Shown here: positions 28,943-41,677 of the stretch, piece after piece | Layout of the letters: each line of letters opens with the position of its first letter | Position numbering within the stretch: the first letter of the stretch is position 1 | Origin: Henricia sp. BOLD:AAB3569 | Lineage: Eukaryota > Echinodermata > Asteroidea > Spinulosida > Echinasteridae | NCBI GenBank assembly: GCA_037783545.1 | Contig: JBBELK010000463.1 | Location: 186,001-250,000 of the forward strand | Length of the DNA stretch: 64,000 nucleotides | Direction of reading: 5' to 3' | Notes under the pieces: generated by a model | Seen by the model: the letters and a program-made list of their open reading frames with translations, nothing else | The model's database searches: none | Told to the model about the DNA's origin: nothing | Translations under genes and position numbers: made by a program

Positions 28943-29693
28943 AGGGGCCAATTTCATAAAGCTGTTTAGCAGAAAAATTTACTTAATCCAGAATTTGTTT
29001 CCTTTATAAAAAAATGGCTAATACCCTGTATAGTCAAAATTGTATGTCAACTTGTGTTTTTAGCAGGAATAGCGGAACACCAGTCAATTGTAATACATGT
29101 AATATAAGGTTTTGACTGAAAACCTATTTTTATAAAGCAAACAAATTTTGGATTAAGCAAATGTTTCTGCTACACCCCGTTTACACTCGATTCGCCTTTG
29201 CCGAATCGAACTCCGCAATTTCCAAAAAGGGAGTTGAAGCCGGGTAGGCACTAAGTGTAAATGCAAAAGGTGAATTGAAAAAGGCGGATCAGACCCGGGT
29301 CTGATCCGCCTTTTTCAAGTCACCTTTGGGGTAGGGTTGAACCCCGCAATTGCGGGGTTGAACCCCGCAATCGTCAAGGTCGTTTGTAGTATAAACGCTA
29401 CCCGAATACAGATTCGGCAATTTGAGTGTCCTTGTGGCGGTGCCCGCAGTGTAGTAGATTTAATTGACCAATCTGGCACTAGTGCAGCAACACCTAACAG
29501 CTCACGCATGCGCTGCAGTTACATTTAGTGGTGACTTTTGCGGTTTCTGAAGCGAGTTGAAGCGATTTGGGGTGTAGTGTAAACGCAGCAAATGTTCAGT
29601 TTTGTGGTCGCAATAAAAATGCTGGATCTGTATCCACATTTGCCGATTCGAGTGTAAACACGGTGCTAAACAGCTTTATGAAATTGCTTCCAG
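28943..29693. mobile_element. Element S, interrupted by element H copy 1
   Basis: Inverted ends GGCCAATTTCATAAAGCTG (about 28946) and CAGCTTTATGAAATTGC (about 29671-29687). Paired inner words are ATTTACTTAATCCAGAATTTG and AAATTTTGGATTAAGCAAAT. Element H occupies 29173-29665. Confidence 0.75.
29170..29668. mobile_element. Element H copy 1, 3-bp target duplication CTA
   Basis: 493-bp element (29173-29665), ends CACCCCGTTTACACTCGATT and AATCGAGTGTAAACACGGTG-like, flanked by CTA on both sides. Removal restores TTTCTGCTAAACAGCTTTATG, the exact complement of the other arm of element S. The interior carries GTTGAACCCCGCAATTGCGG and AAGGCGGATCAGACCCGGG palindromes. Confidence 0.85.
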
Positions 29694-31011
29694 GCCTCTG
29701 GCCCTGACATATTTCATCCACTGTCTTATTGTCTTGGCAAAATAGTTTGTTTTTTTACCATTAAATTCATCACTTTTTACATTTCTTTGTGCTTTTCTGG
29801 GAGGAAAAAGAGCCATACATGTAGCCCAAGGTCTCGAACAAAAAACGGCTTGCTAGTTCAAGGTTGAGTGCTATTGAATTCTTCAGCTAATTATAATTTA
29901 ATTAGGAGCCCAACTGCGGAATCTGTCAATTGTGCCACTCAGGCAGCAAATTCAAGTGTCATTTCTTTACCTGGAAGATACGATAATTGCCGACAAATTC
30001 TTGAATATTTCTTTTGAAAGTGAATCTGTTTTCAATACCGTACACACTGATGTGTGATTAAGATGAAGGCTGGCACCTGTTCTCTAAAAGACACGTGGGA
30101 AATTTATCAGGATAAATGCTTGTGTGATCTCAGTTGTAACTAAATAAGGATTTAGCGATCCGATACCCATAAAGTGAACACACTGTGTACTGCAGGCCAC
30201 TAATTTGGCAATGTAAAATGAGTGAAAATTTGGTGGTCCTCTGGTGCTTTGACATGTAAAATTTGACATGTAAAATGAATGTTTTTGAACAATGTATGTT
30301 TTTTAACATTGAACGTCAACTGTTTTTCAAGGTTATATAGCCAAGTCTCCGCTGGCCAACAGTGTCTGGTAGGTCAGAATGCTCACTCCCCACAATTCGT
30401 GTTGTATTTGTGGTCCCACAAGACAGGATAATTAATGCAGTCGAGCATTAACAATCAACTTACCGGTAGCTTTTTTCTATGGTATGGTAGTCCAGTGGGA
30501 ACTTGGCTTTAGGGCCTATATTGTGGGTGTACTGACTTACTTTGGCTGAAATTGAATAGGAAAGGTCAGATTTCTCAATGGTACAATGTAGCAAAGAGTT
30601 GGAGTGGGAATTGTAGGCCTTCATGTACCAGTAAGCTAAATGCTGACATTTGCTTTTATACAGAAAAAGTATTGCAAACTCGTATTACGACTTGTCTCTA
30701 AAGCGATTTGTGTGTTACAATGTACATATGTGTCAAATGTACTGTAATGTGATTACAAATTTGCAAAGTGAGAAAGTCGTGAACACTGTAATGGAACATA
30801 AAAGCATGTAAGGAAAAAAGTGCATAAAAGTCATGTAAAAGTGCCAAAAAAATCATGAAAAAGTGCAAAGAAAAAAAACAACTTTACATTGCAGTAACAA
30901 CAAGATAATCCGTATTTTTTGCTATTTTTGTTTAAATGCAATTTTTTTTCTCTAAATGCTGTTCCATAAATTAGGTTACAATGTACGGTACGTCTGAATG
31001 ACTTGACTTTG
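29694..31011. other. No feature seen
   Basis: Single-copy-looking intron DNA without a supported ORF or repeat boundary. Confidence 0.4.
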
Positions 31012-31241
31012 ACCCTGTTCTCACTAGAGAAATCGCATCGTTAGACGATGATTAAACGAAAAGATTTCCTGATGTGAACGCATGCCTTTTTATTCGACGA
31101 AGATTAGAATCTCTTCGTTCGACGAAGCAAAATAGCATCATTTGACGAAGAGATCGCTTCATTCGACGAAGCAAATTTGTAATGCGAATGCTCCCTTCGT
31201 TCGACGAAGCGATTCAGGTCTGGCGTAAATCTGTGAACATT
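31012..31241. repeat. TTCGACGAAG-iterated element
   Basis: CCCTGTTCTCACTAGAGAAAT precedes at least five TTCGACGAAG or close variants in about 120 bp (31093-31212). The left edge resembles the shared terminal layout of elements H, I, J and K. The right edge is uncertain. Confidence 0.55.
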
Positions 31242-32027
31242 TCTGATTTTCGAGATACCAATCATGTATACTGCCTTTAAGCGAATGGCAGTGTGTGTGT
31301 AATATTTCCAGCCATACAATGTACATCTAGCCAATGTACTTGAGATGTTGGTGAATGGCCGGACTATGGGGACGCTTGCACTTTACTATTCACGCTTGCT
31401 CCTAAAATGCTCATATCTTTTTTGTCAGTTTTAAGCTCCCAGAGCTTTTCCTGCTTTCCCCCTATAGATTGAATCTCAGTCTTGAGGCCAGGATCAGAGA
31501 TAACGCATTAGCATGCATGCAGTGCATTTGCCAACTACCAGTACAATCTCCTATGCATGTACTGCACGTTGTTTCTTCAGGGCATGCAGCTGCATAATGG
31601 TATAGAGGGAATGAATTCCATTCCTGCCTGTTAACCCACAGGCAGTCTTGTACATGTATTATTGCAAGTTTTCTGTAATAACACTGAGTGTTTACCAATG
31701 TCTCGATATTTGCAGCATGAGGCTTTCTCAAAAACAAATTTAAAGGACGAAAATATACACAATGCATACCTATACACTGCTCGATCGTTTCTTAATAAAC
31801 CTGAATTTCAGCATTCCATTGCAATGAATAATATGCACTTTTGAAAAATTTCAGTTATATTATAGTCCAAAACAGCTCTATAGATGTGTGGACTTTTTAA
31901 TTTGAAAAATTTAAATAATGGCTTAAAGAAGCGTGTCGCAACTGTCCATATTTCCAATGGATGTTGAGATTTTGATACCATATCCATTGTCATATTTTTC
32001 TCATTACCGTTCTGAAATTTTGTGTTC
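31242..32027. other. No feature seen
   Basis: Intron sequence. Open frames are short and without domains. Confidence 0.4.
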
Positions 32028-32157
32028 TTAAAGGCAAGGCTCGTCAGCAGTGCGCGCGTGCCACGAAATACGCAGCTCCATAGCAAAGGCATGGAGCTGC
32101 GTATTTTGTGGCACGAATTTAGCACACGCGCATTGCTGATGAGCCCGTGCCTTTTAA
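32028..32157. mobile_element. TTAA-flanked MITE, family A, copy 5
   Basis: 122-bp hairpin between TTAA (32028) and TTAA (32154). Left arm shortened relative to other copies (AGGCAAGGCTCGTCAGCAG). Confidence 0.82.
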
Positions 32158-32229
32158 TCCATATATTTTTAAGGATATCGTAAAAAAACAACTGATGTTT
32201 TGTAAACTAATTTATCTGGTTCCAACCTT

Positions 32230-32350
32230 TTTGCTTCCACATCCAAATTAGAGATTGCAAATTTCCTGTTTTCTTTCTATGGACAGTATTTTGGGGAGGT
32301 ACATGTATTTTACATGATTGTTAGGTTAAAATTTAAAAAAATTGTGAACG
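32230..32350 (-). repeat. Repeat M, inverted partial copy
   Basis: GCAAATTTCCTGTTTTCTTTC, ACAGTATTTTGGGGAGGTA and CGCTCCTTTAAA match, in reverse, 37255-37430 and 56249-56380. Confidence 0.6.
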
Positions 32351-32974
32351 CGCTCCTTTAAAAATCTGTGCAGAAAATGGCTTTAATGCAACAATCCTCT
32401 GTTTAAAACAAGTTTGGCAACGCATCTTTGAGGAAAATGTACTATACAAATCATTCATTTTGGTGTGGGAAATTTCATACATTTTGCAGACATGGACCAA
32501 CTGTAACCTAACTACCGTACAGTGTACGGTAACTAACCATCCAGGAACTGGATTTAAAAACCTGCTAATGTGGACAAGGCATTAACATGGTTGATGTACA
32601 ATAGGTAGCACATGTCATACAATGTATGATACGATCCATGATTGTCACATGTCATAAATATCCTAATCATCTTCGATCATCTTTCCAAACTGATTGACAA
32701 AAAATATGTCCACTGTATCAAATTTGGTGTCAACATAATCTGATAATTCTTTTGTGCTGGCTTGGGCACTTACAATAGCACAAAGAATATATGTGATGAA
32801 AAATCCAGGTGGTGTAAATACTTGAACCATATGTTAATTATTTCTTCCCATTTGGTATAGCAATCAACTAAAGTTACTCATTTTAGATAGCGTCATATTT
32901 CTGACTTTATAAGTATCGTAATTAAATTACAGTCACTGCCAGGCATTTTGAATCCCTGCCAAGTACGACATACA
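32351..32974. other. No feature seen
   Basis: AT-rich intron DNA. Confidence 0.4.
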
Positions 32975-33388
32975 GACCGTGATCCAATTCCTGTATGAGG
33001 GACGGAAATCAAGAGACAAATGTTTTTCCTTAGTCAACAACAAATGAAAACTAAAGTGAACCTGTTTGTTTACCTTCTACTGATGTTAATACACACACCC
33101 AGTTTATCACATGTTGAAATTTACTTTACAGTTTTATGCGGAGGTTGTTTTTTTGCGTGAGGGACAGATAATCAATAAAATTGACAAAAAAGGCCATTTT
33201 TTACATATGCATTTTCAACTATTTCTTGAAAATGTGATGGCACAGTGTGCCCAGTCAAATTTATTCTGTTAATGTTTGTAAATGATTGTAAAATATGGAC
33301 ATTTCTTTACAGATCGTGGTATTATTTTGATTAATTTAAGAAATTTTGAAATCTTCATCCAGTGTTTACCAGTTTTGGATCACGCTCT
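32975..33388 (+). mobile_element. Element L copy 1
   Basis: Ends ACCGTGATCCAATTCC and GGATCACGCTC; an inverted, similar copy is at 36701-37119. Shared text includes CACACACCCAGTTTATCACA and TTGAAAATGTGATGGCACA. Non-coding. Confidence 0.75.
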
Positions 33389-33876
33389 ACCTGTATTGTA
33401 GGCCTATCTGTCGCTCTCACACACACACAAAAATTGCATGAGAAAAACTTTACATGAAGCTTGAAAAGATTTACTAATCCAAATTTTCAGACACAATTCT
33501 GGAAAGACTTCGATAAAATTGTTTAAGTAAAAACTTGCTCAGCCAAAATATTTTCAGAATTTAAAAAAACCCACCAAATATACAGTTTTGAAATATGTTG
33601 ACTTGGCCATGTTTAATTATTTATGATACTTGGCAACAAAAGAAATTTATGCCAAAATGTTATCCGCTTTTTTATTGAAAAATCTCAGAGTGGGTACATG
33701 TATTTTCAGCACAGAAGCTTTAGCCTGTATGTACATTGTAAATTATGCAGTCATGAATATTCTGATGTCAACTTAAATTTTACAAAAGACATTTTCAGAT
33801 TTTGATTAAACTGATAATTTGCATTTCTTTTGTTGCTCAGTATACAAAACGTTTGAACATTTTAAAGAACTGTAAA
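33389..33876. other. No feature seen
   Basis: Includes a short (CA)n run at 33419-33429. No gene. Confidence 0.4.
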
Positions 33877-34291
33877 GGCCTGTCCGCATTGGACTTTTTT
33901 GGGGGAAAACTTACCGAGACGATGGATACTTTTCCCATTTTTAAGTCCAATGTGGACAGCCTACAAATGTAGGACGTTTTCCTCTCAGTAACTTTTCCTG
34001 AGTCCAGCGGTTACTTTTCCTGGCCAACTGTTGCCCAGGAAAATTTACCAGGGAACTTTTCCTGGAGACGATAAGTCCAATGCGGACACATCGAGTCGGT
34101 AAAAGCACTCTGGAAGCGTGCGTCTGGGCCGTGAACGTCATCCCGCTAAGGGACACTGCGCATGCTCTCCCACAGTCTCGCAGCCGTGTCGAAAAAGTCC
34201 AAATGCGGACAGCAGTAAAATTTAGCAATTTTTCACGTTTACCATCGTCTCGGTAAAACCTGCCGAAAAACAAGTCCAATGCTGACACAGC
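33877..34291. mobile_element. Element F copy 3
   Basis: GGCCTGTCCGCATTGGACTT at the left, AAGTCCAATGCTGACACAGC at the right. The interior matches copies 1 and 4 (TAGGACGTTTTCCTCTCAGT). Confidence 0.85.
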
Positions 34292-34540
34292 TTTAGTTTA
34301 ATTTGATAGGTTGGCATGTGTGAGGAATGTGACATATTAATTGGTTTCCAGGGGTAATCCCTGTCCATCAAATGATTGGAAAGGGGGAGAGCATTGACAA
34401 CATGTTACATCTTGCTGTGGGGATGGTAGGGGTTTTAACACCACCTGATGTTTTACCACTGGGTCCTAATTACATCACCTGCATGAGATACAATTGTAGC
34501 TTCCGGTTAGGATGTGGATTCAAGTGCTCTCATTGAATAC

Positions 34541-34572
34541 CCCTTGCCATGGAGGAAGAACTATGCCCTTGT
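34541..34572. mobile_element. Candidate P-type excision footprint 3
   Basis: CCCTTGC, then CATGGAGGAAGAACTATG (34548-34565), then CCCTTGT. The first 13 bases are the P-like tip; the last five resemble CCATG with one change. Flanking 7-mers match 6 of 7. Confidence 0.55.
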
Positions 34573-34681
34573 CAGTCAGTTTTCAGCACATCTGCTTGGT
34601 GTTTGAAATGGGAGTGGTGTTTTGCAGACACATAATTGATGTTTTTCTTTTTGGAGGAGTCGGGAAATGTTCTTAAGGTGG

Positions 34682-35139
34682 GGGCATCAGGGGTCGAAAT
34701 TAACACTGGTCCCGTGGTCCGAGACCAGTAAAAAATTAGAAGGACCACTAGATCTGTCAAAAGCACTGGTTCGATGGACCAGTAAAAACATTTCCTGACT
34801 CATGGAAACATTCCCCGATGCCTAATCCACAGTAAACATTTATTACTCAATGCAAAAAATTCCTGGTTACCAAAAAGAATTCCTGATCGCTTTAGACATT
34901 TTCAGATAACTACATTTCTTTCTCCGATCTCTCAGTACTATTGTTGGATAAAAAAGCAATCCCACCTACATTGTATCCTGCACTCAATGACCTTAAACCA
35001 GAAAGGGTTGCAGAATCCTGGTGCCATTTTAAAAAGCACTGGTGGACCACCACATTTTCAGCAGGACCAGTAGAGTTCTCTAATCTACTGGTCCTTCTGA
35101 CCAGCATGAAATTCAGGTTAATTTCGACCCCTGGGGCAT
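34682..35139. mobile_element. Element B copy 2, 6-bp target duplication
   Basis: 446-bp element (34688-35133), ends CAGGGGTCGAAATTAA and TTAATTTCGACCCCTG, flanked by GGGCAT on both sides. Closely similar to copy 1 over its whole length. Confidence 0.88.
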
Positions 35140-36700
35140 TGATGCATGTTGTGAAATAAACAGTTTTTGAATGTTGACATGGTTATTGAATACCGGTGTA
35201 TCCCCTTCAGTCACAGAAATTTGGACAGAAAAATAACTTGTGTTTTGGAGAAGTAATTCTTGTTGTGATAATTAGTCAATGCACAATCTAGCCCAATGCA
35301 TGAGTAATGACATCATTACACAAACTAAATATTCCTGATCAATGAAAACCCAATATTCTTTCCACACACCATATCAGAAATTTTGAGGACTGTACTGTAC
35401 TGAGCAGAGTACATGATTGTTAAACTGTTACAAAGGGCGTTATTTCCACTCGTGATTAAAAGCCCATGTTGATAAAACTGTCGTGTAGAAATTTCAGCCA
35501 CATAGAGGCATAAAGAAAACTTGAAAAATCCATTCATGGCTTTTGTGTTGAGTTGAACAGTAAAAAAGTCTTTTGGAAAAGACCTTTTTAGAAAACCACC
35601 TTTAGTTGTTACTTTCTCACACAAAATACCATTTTGTACAGAAATAAATTTATTATTATTAACTCTTATTTGGGTAAGGTTTTTCTTGTCAACTCATGAA
35701 AAAAAATTAGGGTCACTGCAAATGATACCTTTGATGTGTCAATATCCAACCAAACCTGGGTTTGGAGTTTGGCTGGAGAGTAATTGTTAATAAGAGGTAC
35801 TGTAATCAATGACAGGCGATGTAAAATAGTACATTTTATGTTGCTGTCATGTTGTGAAAACACATGACTGTTCTTGCCCATCTCTCAAATTGCTTTGTGA
35901 CCAATCATTCTGTGCTCGAGTTCCTCCTTTTTTCAGGTGGCTAGCTTCATGTAATTTTCTCTTTGTTGTTCATTAGTGACATTGGAACTTGGGTAAAAAA
36001 TACAAAACCTTGTCTTGTTGGACACCTTTCCTTTTTTTTTTGAATAGTGGGGTTACATGTATGCCTGATATAAACAAACACAGTATAAAGTCAAACCACC
36101 GAAATACCTTAGCCTAATGCAAATACCAAGTTGGTTTTTACATTACGTACTTGTACCGTGCCTTCTGCTGTGCTTAGTTTTCACACCAGCTCTCCACAAA
36201 CATTACCAGTGACAATTGCCTCCCAACACTAACAAAAGATGCATCCTGGCATCAGTGTTATTTCAACCTCAGTGTTTAATCAAGCAGATATTTCCATATA
36301 ATACAGGCATTCTGCAGTCTGGAGCAGCTCCCCCTCAGGCTGGATTTCAACAATTGGAGTTCTGTCGCTGAGGCTTATTTGCATAATATATGCACGAGTA
36401 GTAGGAGTCTGGGATCTCTTGTACATTGCACTTGAGTTGGATGAATACATGCATTTTCAAAATACATTTTAAGAAATGCAGACAGGATGTAGACGTTCCT
36501 TCTGTAAGATTTGTGGTTTTATTGCAACATGCTTTTGATATTTTTAACAAACTACATGTACGCCTTATAGAGCTCTTTCTGCATGATGTCATATGAGAAC
36601 AAACCTTTGTTCCTTGGGAGGTCCATGATGCATTTTGTGTTTGTGACAAAAATTCCTTGTGTAAGATAGCCAGTGTGCACAAGGTCTGTGCATGCATAAT
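35140..36700. other. No feature seen
   Basis: About 1.5 kb of AT-rich intron. Open frames are present by chance; none has a recognisable domain. Confidence 0.4.
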
Positions 36701-37119
36701 GAGCGTGATCCAAAACTGGTAAACACTGGATGAAAATTTCAAAATTTCCTAAATTAATCAAAATAATACCTCAAACAGTAAAGAAATACTGTCCGTGTTT
36801 TACAATCATATTACAAAAATTAACGGAATGAATTTGGCTGGGCACACTGTGCCATCACATTTTCAAGAAATAGTTGAAAATGTATGTAAAAATTTGCAAT
36901 TTTATTGATTGTTCGTCCCTTGCGCATAAAAACAACCTCTGCAAAAAAACTGTAAAGTCAATTTCAACATGTGATGAACTGGGTGTGTGTATTAACATCA
37001 GTAGAAGGTAAACATACAGGTTCACTTTAGTTTTCATTTGTTGTATTGATTGATTAAGGAAAGGCATTTGTCTCCTGATTTCCGTCCCTCACGTGAGGGA
37101 CGGAATTGGATCAGGCTCT
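36701..37119 (-). mobile_element. Element L copy 2 (inverted)
   Basis: GAGCGTGATCCAAAACTGG to GGATCAGGCTC, flanked by TAAT on both sides. Near the right end CCGTCCCTCACGTGAGGGACG forms a perfect hairpin. Inverted relative to 32975-33388. Confidence 0.78.
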
Positions 37120-37254
37120 AATCTCAATTCTGTTGGTTAAGTACACTTACATTTTGTTAAAATATCATTTGCAATGACCCCACATTTTACGCAAAGTGTT
37201 GATAGCAATCATGTAGACAGCTTTTTCTGTAATAAATTAACAACGAGGCCCAAT

Positions 37255-37430
37255 TAAAGGAGTGTGACCAGATTTTTCCACAAATGGATTTCATTCTAAA
37301 CTACTGGTGTAACAAAATACATGTACACACGTAATATACGGGTACGTCTCCAAAATACTATCCATGAGAAGAGAACGGGAAATCTGCAATCCCAAATTTG
37401 GATGGGGAAGCAACAAAAAAAGGTTGGTGT
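37255..37430 (+). repeat. Repeat M copy 2
   Basis: Starts TTAAAGGAGTGTGACCAGAT. Shares TCCAAAATACTATCCATG and the word GGGAAATCTGCAATC with 56249-56380. Confidence 0.65.
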
Positions 37431-38165
37431 AATCACTGCATTGATTTATGGAACCCGGTAAATTAGTAAATTACTAAACTTCGGTGGATTTTTGATGATA
37501 TCCCTGGAAATATGATGAGGATTGAGGGCGTGAAATTACAGAATGGTAATGAGAAAAATACACTCACACCCCTGACAATCTACGGTACATGAAGAATGTT
37601 GGTAAATTTCAGTTAAATACTGTAGATGCAGCAATAAATGTTTTAGAAAATTGTTAGGCTCATAACCTACAGGTATGCATGGTTTTTGACCGTTGTGGCA
37701 GAAATTTGTAATTTAAAGGCTTTTCAGAACACAATTCAATGCAAGCATGGCTCAAGATTAAAAACCTAATTGACATGCCTGGCTGCATGCACTTTAATTG
37801 CAAAATTTCCTCCCTTTCTTGTCAAGAATATGGAATTTAACTGTTGACAAAGAGGAAAGAACTTTCATTATCATTATGAATGGGGTCACTTCTGACAGGA
37901 CTTAGTTCACAAAGCTATGGTCAGTTCTTTGTTGGTGATTCCATTGAAGTGTCTGAATTACAAAGAACTGACCCATGAATTGTGAATCATGGTCATGGAA
38001 CAGCACAGGTGAAAGGTGCTTTGGGACAAGGTGTTGCTCTATAAAATCAAGGATTAACTTTCAAGAAATTGCTCACAATAGAGGTGCGGTATTTTACAGT
38101 TAAATTGGTCTTCATCTCAGTGTGGTGTAGGCAGTTTTCCAGCATTAAGCAATCCAGGAAGATGG
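37431..38165. other. No feature seen
   Basis: Intron sequence. A short inverted pair around 37910-37995 (CAAAG..GGTCAGTTCTTTG and CAAAGAACTGACCC) is the only structure noted. Confidence 0.4.
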
Positions 38166-38480
38166 AACCAGTAATAATAATAATAATAATAATAATACAC
38201 ACTTGTATAGCGCCATCTATGGTCTAGATAAATCTATTCCGAGGCGCTTGAGTAAAAAACAAAAAGAGCAAATTTGTACTGAAATAATGAGTAATTAATA
38301 AGATGAAGCTGGGAATGCATTGTTGGTGTAACAGTTCTTAAAAAGAAAGGTCTTAAAATGTGATTTAACAGTGTCCAGACTGCTAAGTGATCTAAGTTCG
38401 AGTGGTAGATTTTTCAGAGTGTTGGTGCGCAGGAGTAGAAAGCTCTATTTCCATAAAGATCGTTTGGTTTTTATACGTAC
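38166..38480. repeat. (AAT)n tract with interspersed-repeat text
   Basis: About nine AAT units (38169-38196) followed by ACACTTGTATAGCGCCATCT and CCGAGGCGCTTGAGTAA, a wording typical of abundant short repeats in marine invertebrate genomes. The 3' half (TAAGTGATCTAAGTTCGAGTG, TTGGTGCGCAGGAGTAG) resembles the same family. Possibly SINE- or MITE-like. Confidence 0.55.
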
Positions 38481-38679
38481 ATGTACATGTAGCTAATCTG
38501 TTTTGAAAAGAGAAATTCAGGCAGTCACTTGTCTGTATGGTAGTCATTTGTCAAATTCAGTCATGAGCTTTAATCAAAATCTCATGGTACTGTACAGTAC
38601 ATGTATGTTTCACAAGAAAAGAGGGAAAAACGGTAAAATGTGCGCGCTTTGGCATGACATTTGTAGAAAAGCTGCAAGA

Positions 38680-38950
38680 ATCTCAACCCAGGGCGAACTT
38701 AACCCTGCTCATTTCACACTTCCGTTTTCAACCCAGGGCGATCGTTTCAACCCGGGGCGAAACATTTCAACCCTGGTCTCGAGCAGGGTTGAGTTCAACC
38801 CGGGTTGAAACCAATCTCGGGGTTAAAACCAATCTCAGGGCTGACCCGGGGTTGAAATTTCTTAAGTGTAAAACATCGCTTTTTTTAACCAACGCGACAA
38901 CCCCGCGATTTTTCAAGTGTTAAAAGGCTATAACAGGGTTTTACAGTGTG
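38680..38950. repeat. AACCCGGGGCGA/GGTTGAA-iterated element
   Basis: In about 200 bp the words CAACCCGGG, CAACCCAGGGCGA, GGGGTTGAAA and CAACCCTG occur repeatedly in both orientations. Boundaries are not clear. It belongs with the group of motif-iterating elements. Confidence 0.6.
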
Positions 38951-39701
38951 TAAGTGTTATTCTCAAATACACATGACTCTACTGAAATCCTAAAAAAATA
39001 ACAGGTAGGCCTACATGTTAGAATGTGACCTACTTGTACTGTACAGGTACATGTACACCATTCTAGTAGGTCATTCAAAGCACAAATAGGACACTACAGC
39101 CTAAATGGTTTGGATATTTTTTTTCTTGGGTCCATCATAACTTATTCCATCACCAAGGACACAAACCACTAAAAATATTTTTTTCTTGTTCGCTGTGCTT
39201 TGTTTGGGCTTTCCAGCTCCCCTTCTTTTGTTGTCCGGTTGATGGGAGCCCAACTCTGGTAGAAACTGTGTCACCGTGTTTGTGCAAAACTAGAAAAAGC
39301 CAAATTAATAGCTCTTAGTAAAGTACATTTTTTCGGTACTTTGGCTTTTCGCTTCTTTTGCTGCGGGCAGACATGAACCATCACCTTGTGTTGTTGTACT
39401 TCTTGAGACCCCCAACAAATTTGTTTATCCACTTTTCTGACTACGTGCGATTTTTATATTTTTATTTTATTGATGAAGATTAAGGTAATAACATACTAAC
39501 ATTGGTTTCGATATTGGCTTATTGTGTGGATAATCCTTCAAAAGCACAATTTTGAATGGCCTGGTATATTTTTCATTCTTCCATGGTTACAATGTACATA
39601 CCGGTACAAAGAGATGTATGCCAATGCCAAGAAATTGTGCTGTCATAAGAAAAAGAATTTGGTTCACAAAAATGTTTTACAGACGAGGATTTACATAACA
39701 C
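38951..39701. other. No feature seen
   Basis: AT-rich intron sequence. Confidence 0.4.
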
Positions 39702-40464
39702 TAACGCTGTGTTTACACCCGATTCGGCAAAGGTAGATACAGACCCGGCATTTTTATTGGGACCGCAAATATGAACTTTTGCTGTGTTTACACTACATCT
39801 CGATTCGGCTTCAATCCATTTTCTAACAATGAAGGTGACCGCTAATTGTGACTGCAGCGCATGCGTGGGCTGTTTAGTGTTGCATAACTGGCGCTGGATT
39901 TGTCATATAAATCTACCACACCCCAAAGACGCTCAAATTGCAAAAAAATGTATTCGGGTAGCGTTTACACTGCAAGCGACCTCAAGTGACAGTTTTGGGG
40001 CGAGTGCCGTGGGTACGGCGCCCCACTCGCGACACGCACACGCTTAGCTTCACAGATTACCGTGACAATGGGTTTTTAACATTCATCTCAATTATTTCAC
40101 CCCTAGATGCCGATATAATCCCAAAACAGATATACAGTTGGTTGAATCTGTATCTGAGCTCTATATTACCAGCGAACATTTGTGTCAAAACCACAATTTT
40201 GCCGAGTTTTACGAGTTAGAAGCGACCAATAGCTCCACTGACCTGCCAATTCTCATTCGATTCTACACGAGAAGATTGAACGCTGAGGCAAAGTGTACCG
40301 GTAGTAGATTTGTATCCCATTATGCACTGTGCCGTAAAAACATGTATTCCCCATTTGCGTTTTGGCTACACTTTACACCTACCGTACCCGGCTTCAACTC
40401 GCCTTTTTGGAAATTGTGGAGTTCGATAATTGGCAAAGGCGAATCAAGTGTAAACAGGCCTTAA
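39702..40464. mobile_element. Element H copy 2 (composite)
   Basis: Left end GCTGTGTTTACACCCGATTC, right end GGCGAATCAAGTGTAAACAGG, TAA on both sides. An additional terminus-like TGCTGTGTTTACACTAC at 39780 suggests a rearranged or nested copy. Shares GTATTCGGGTAGCGTTTACA with the partial copy at 61805. Confidence 0.65.
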
Positions 40465-41677
40465 GTGTCGTCACCCTTGACCTCCAATGCAAATCTGGTG
40501 ACCTAATATTGCACTTGTAAGATGTCATTCAACCCTCCTCACATGGGGCTTGTTTTAGCTGTCTCAATGACCCAGAAACGCTGTCTAAAAATTAGACTGG
40601 ATGTACAACTAGCCTCCCTGCCACCAGCGCTGCATACTGTGTGTGGTTGTTATCCTAAAGGCATTTGTTGATGGATCCCTCCTGGGTAACACTATTCTTA
40701 GTAATAATCTTGGAACCTCGTAAGTGGAATGAGAATATGTGAGTGCAATTAACGGTCTTTGTGAGGATGAACACTACAGGCGGAGTTTTGAAAGCTGTTT
40801 CTCATGCAGAAAATCGTGGGCTTACATATTGTATTTCAATTTTTAAGAGGGTACCATGTAAAAAACCATAGGCATTTTGTGCACTCCTGAGAATGTTGAA
40901 AACGATTTTGATATTTGTTTACCTTCAAATTATGAATTTAGTTGTTTAGATCAAAGCTTTTGGTTTTTTTCCCTGTCTACTTTGAGGACAAAATGTGCAA
41001 ATTTGAGAAAAAAATTGTTTGAATATTGCGTATAAATTGAGGATTGTTTGACAGTAACCACAATGCCAGCTGTGCATGGGTTTTGTCCCTTGCAGAAAAC
41101 CCACATTTTCTCAGAAATGGGATATTTCCTTTAAAAACATGTCGGTCCGGAGTAACTTGTCTGAGGCAGCTTGTTTGAGGTTAACCCAAAAACGCTCAGC
41201 ATTGAAATTATTTTGTTTAGATATAGGCCTACAATCATTTCTGGAACACATTAAACTAAATTAGCCTGTCCACTGTGGTTTTAAAATAAAAACGCATGGA
41301 AAATATATTTAACCTGCAAGGACGATCTACATGTACATGTATCCCCAACTCAAAAATTAAGAGCAAGGGATTGTTTGTAGGTTATGGACAAGAGTTGAAT
41401 CTGGTTGTCACCTGTTCATGTTTTCCAACAATTGGTACACCTGTTGCTCGGGGATTTATAGCAAGCTCCCTGTTTGCTTTTACACTCTTCTCTTGTGTAT
41501 TTTCTTAATTGAGTGTGTGTTTTTCCAAGTGATTACTGTTTTGTAGAGGCTGTGCATGTGAACAGATTTATGGTACAGACATGGTTCAGGCTGTTTATAA
41601 TTAGGCCAACTGCCTCAAGTAAAGTGCATGTTACTAATATGCCCCATACATACGTACATGTAGTCAATCGATCAGTC
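40465..41677. other. No feature seen
   Basis: About 1.2 kb of intron with no supported gene or repeat edge. Confidence 0.4.
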
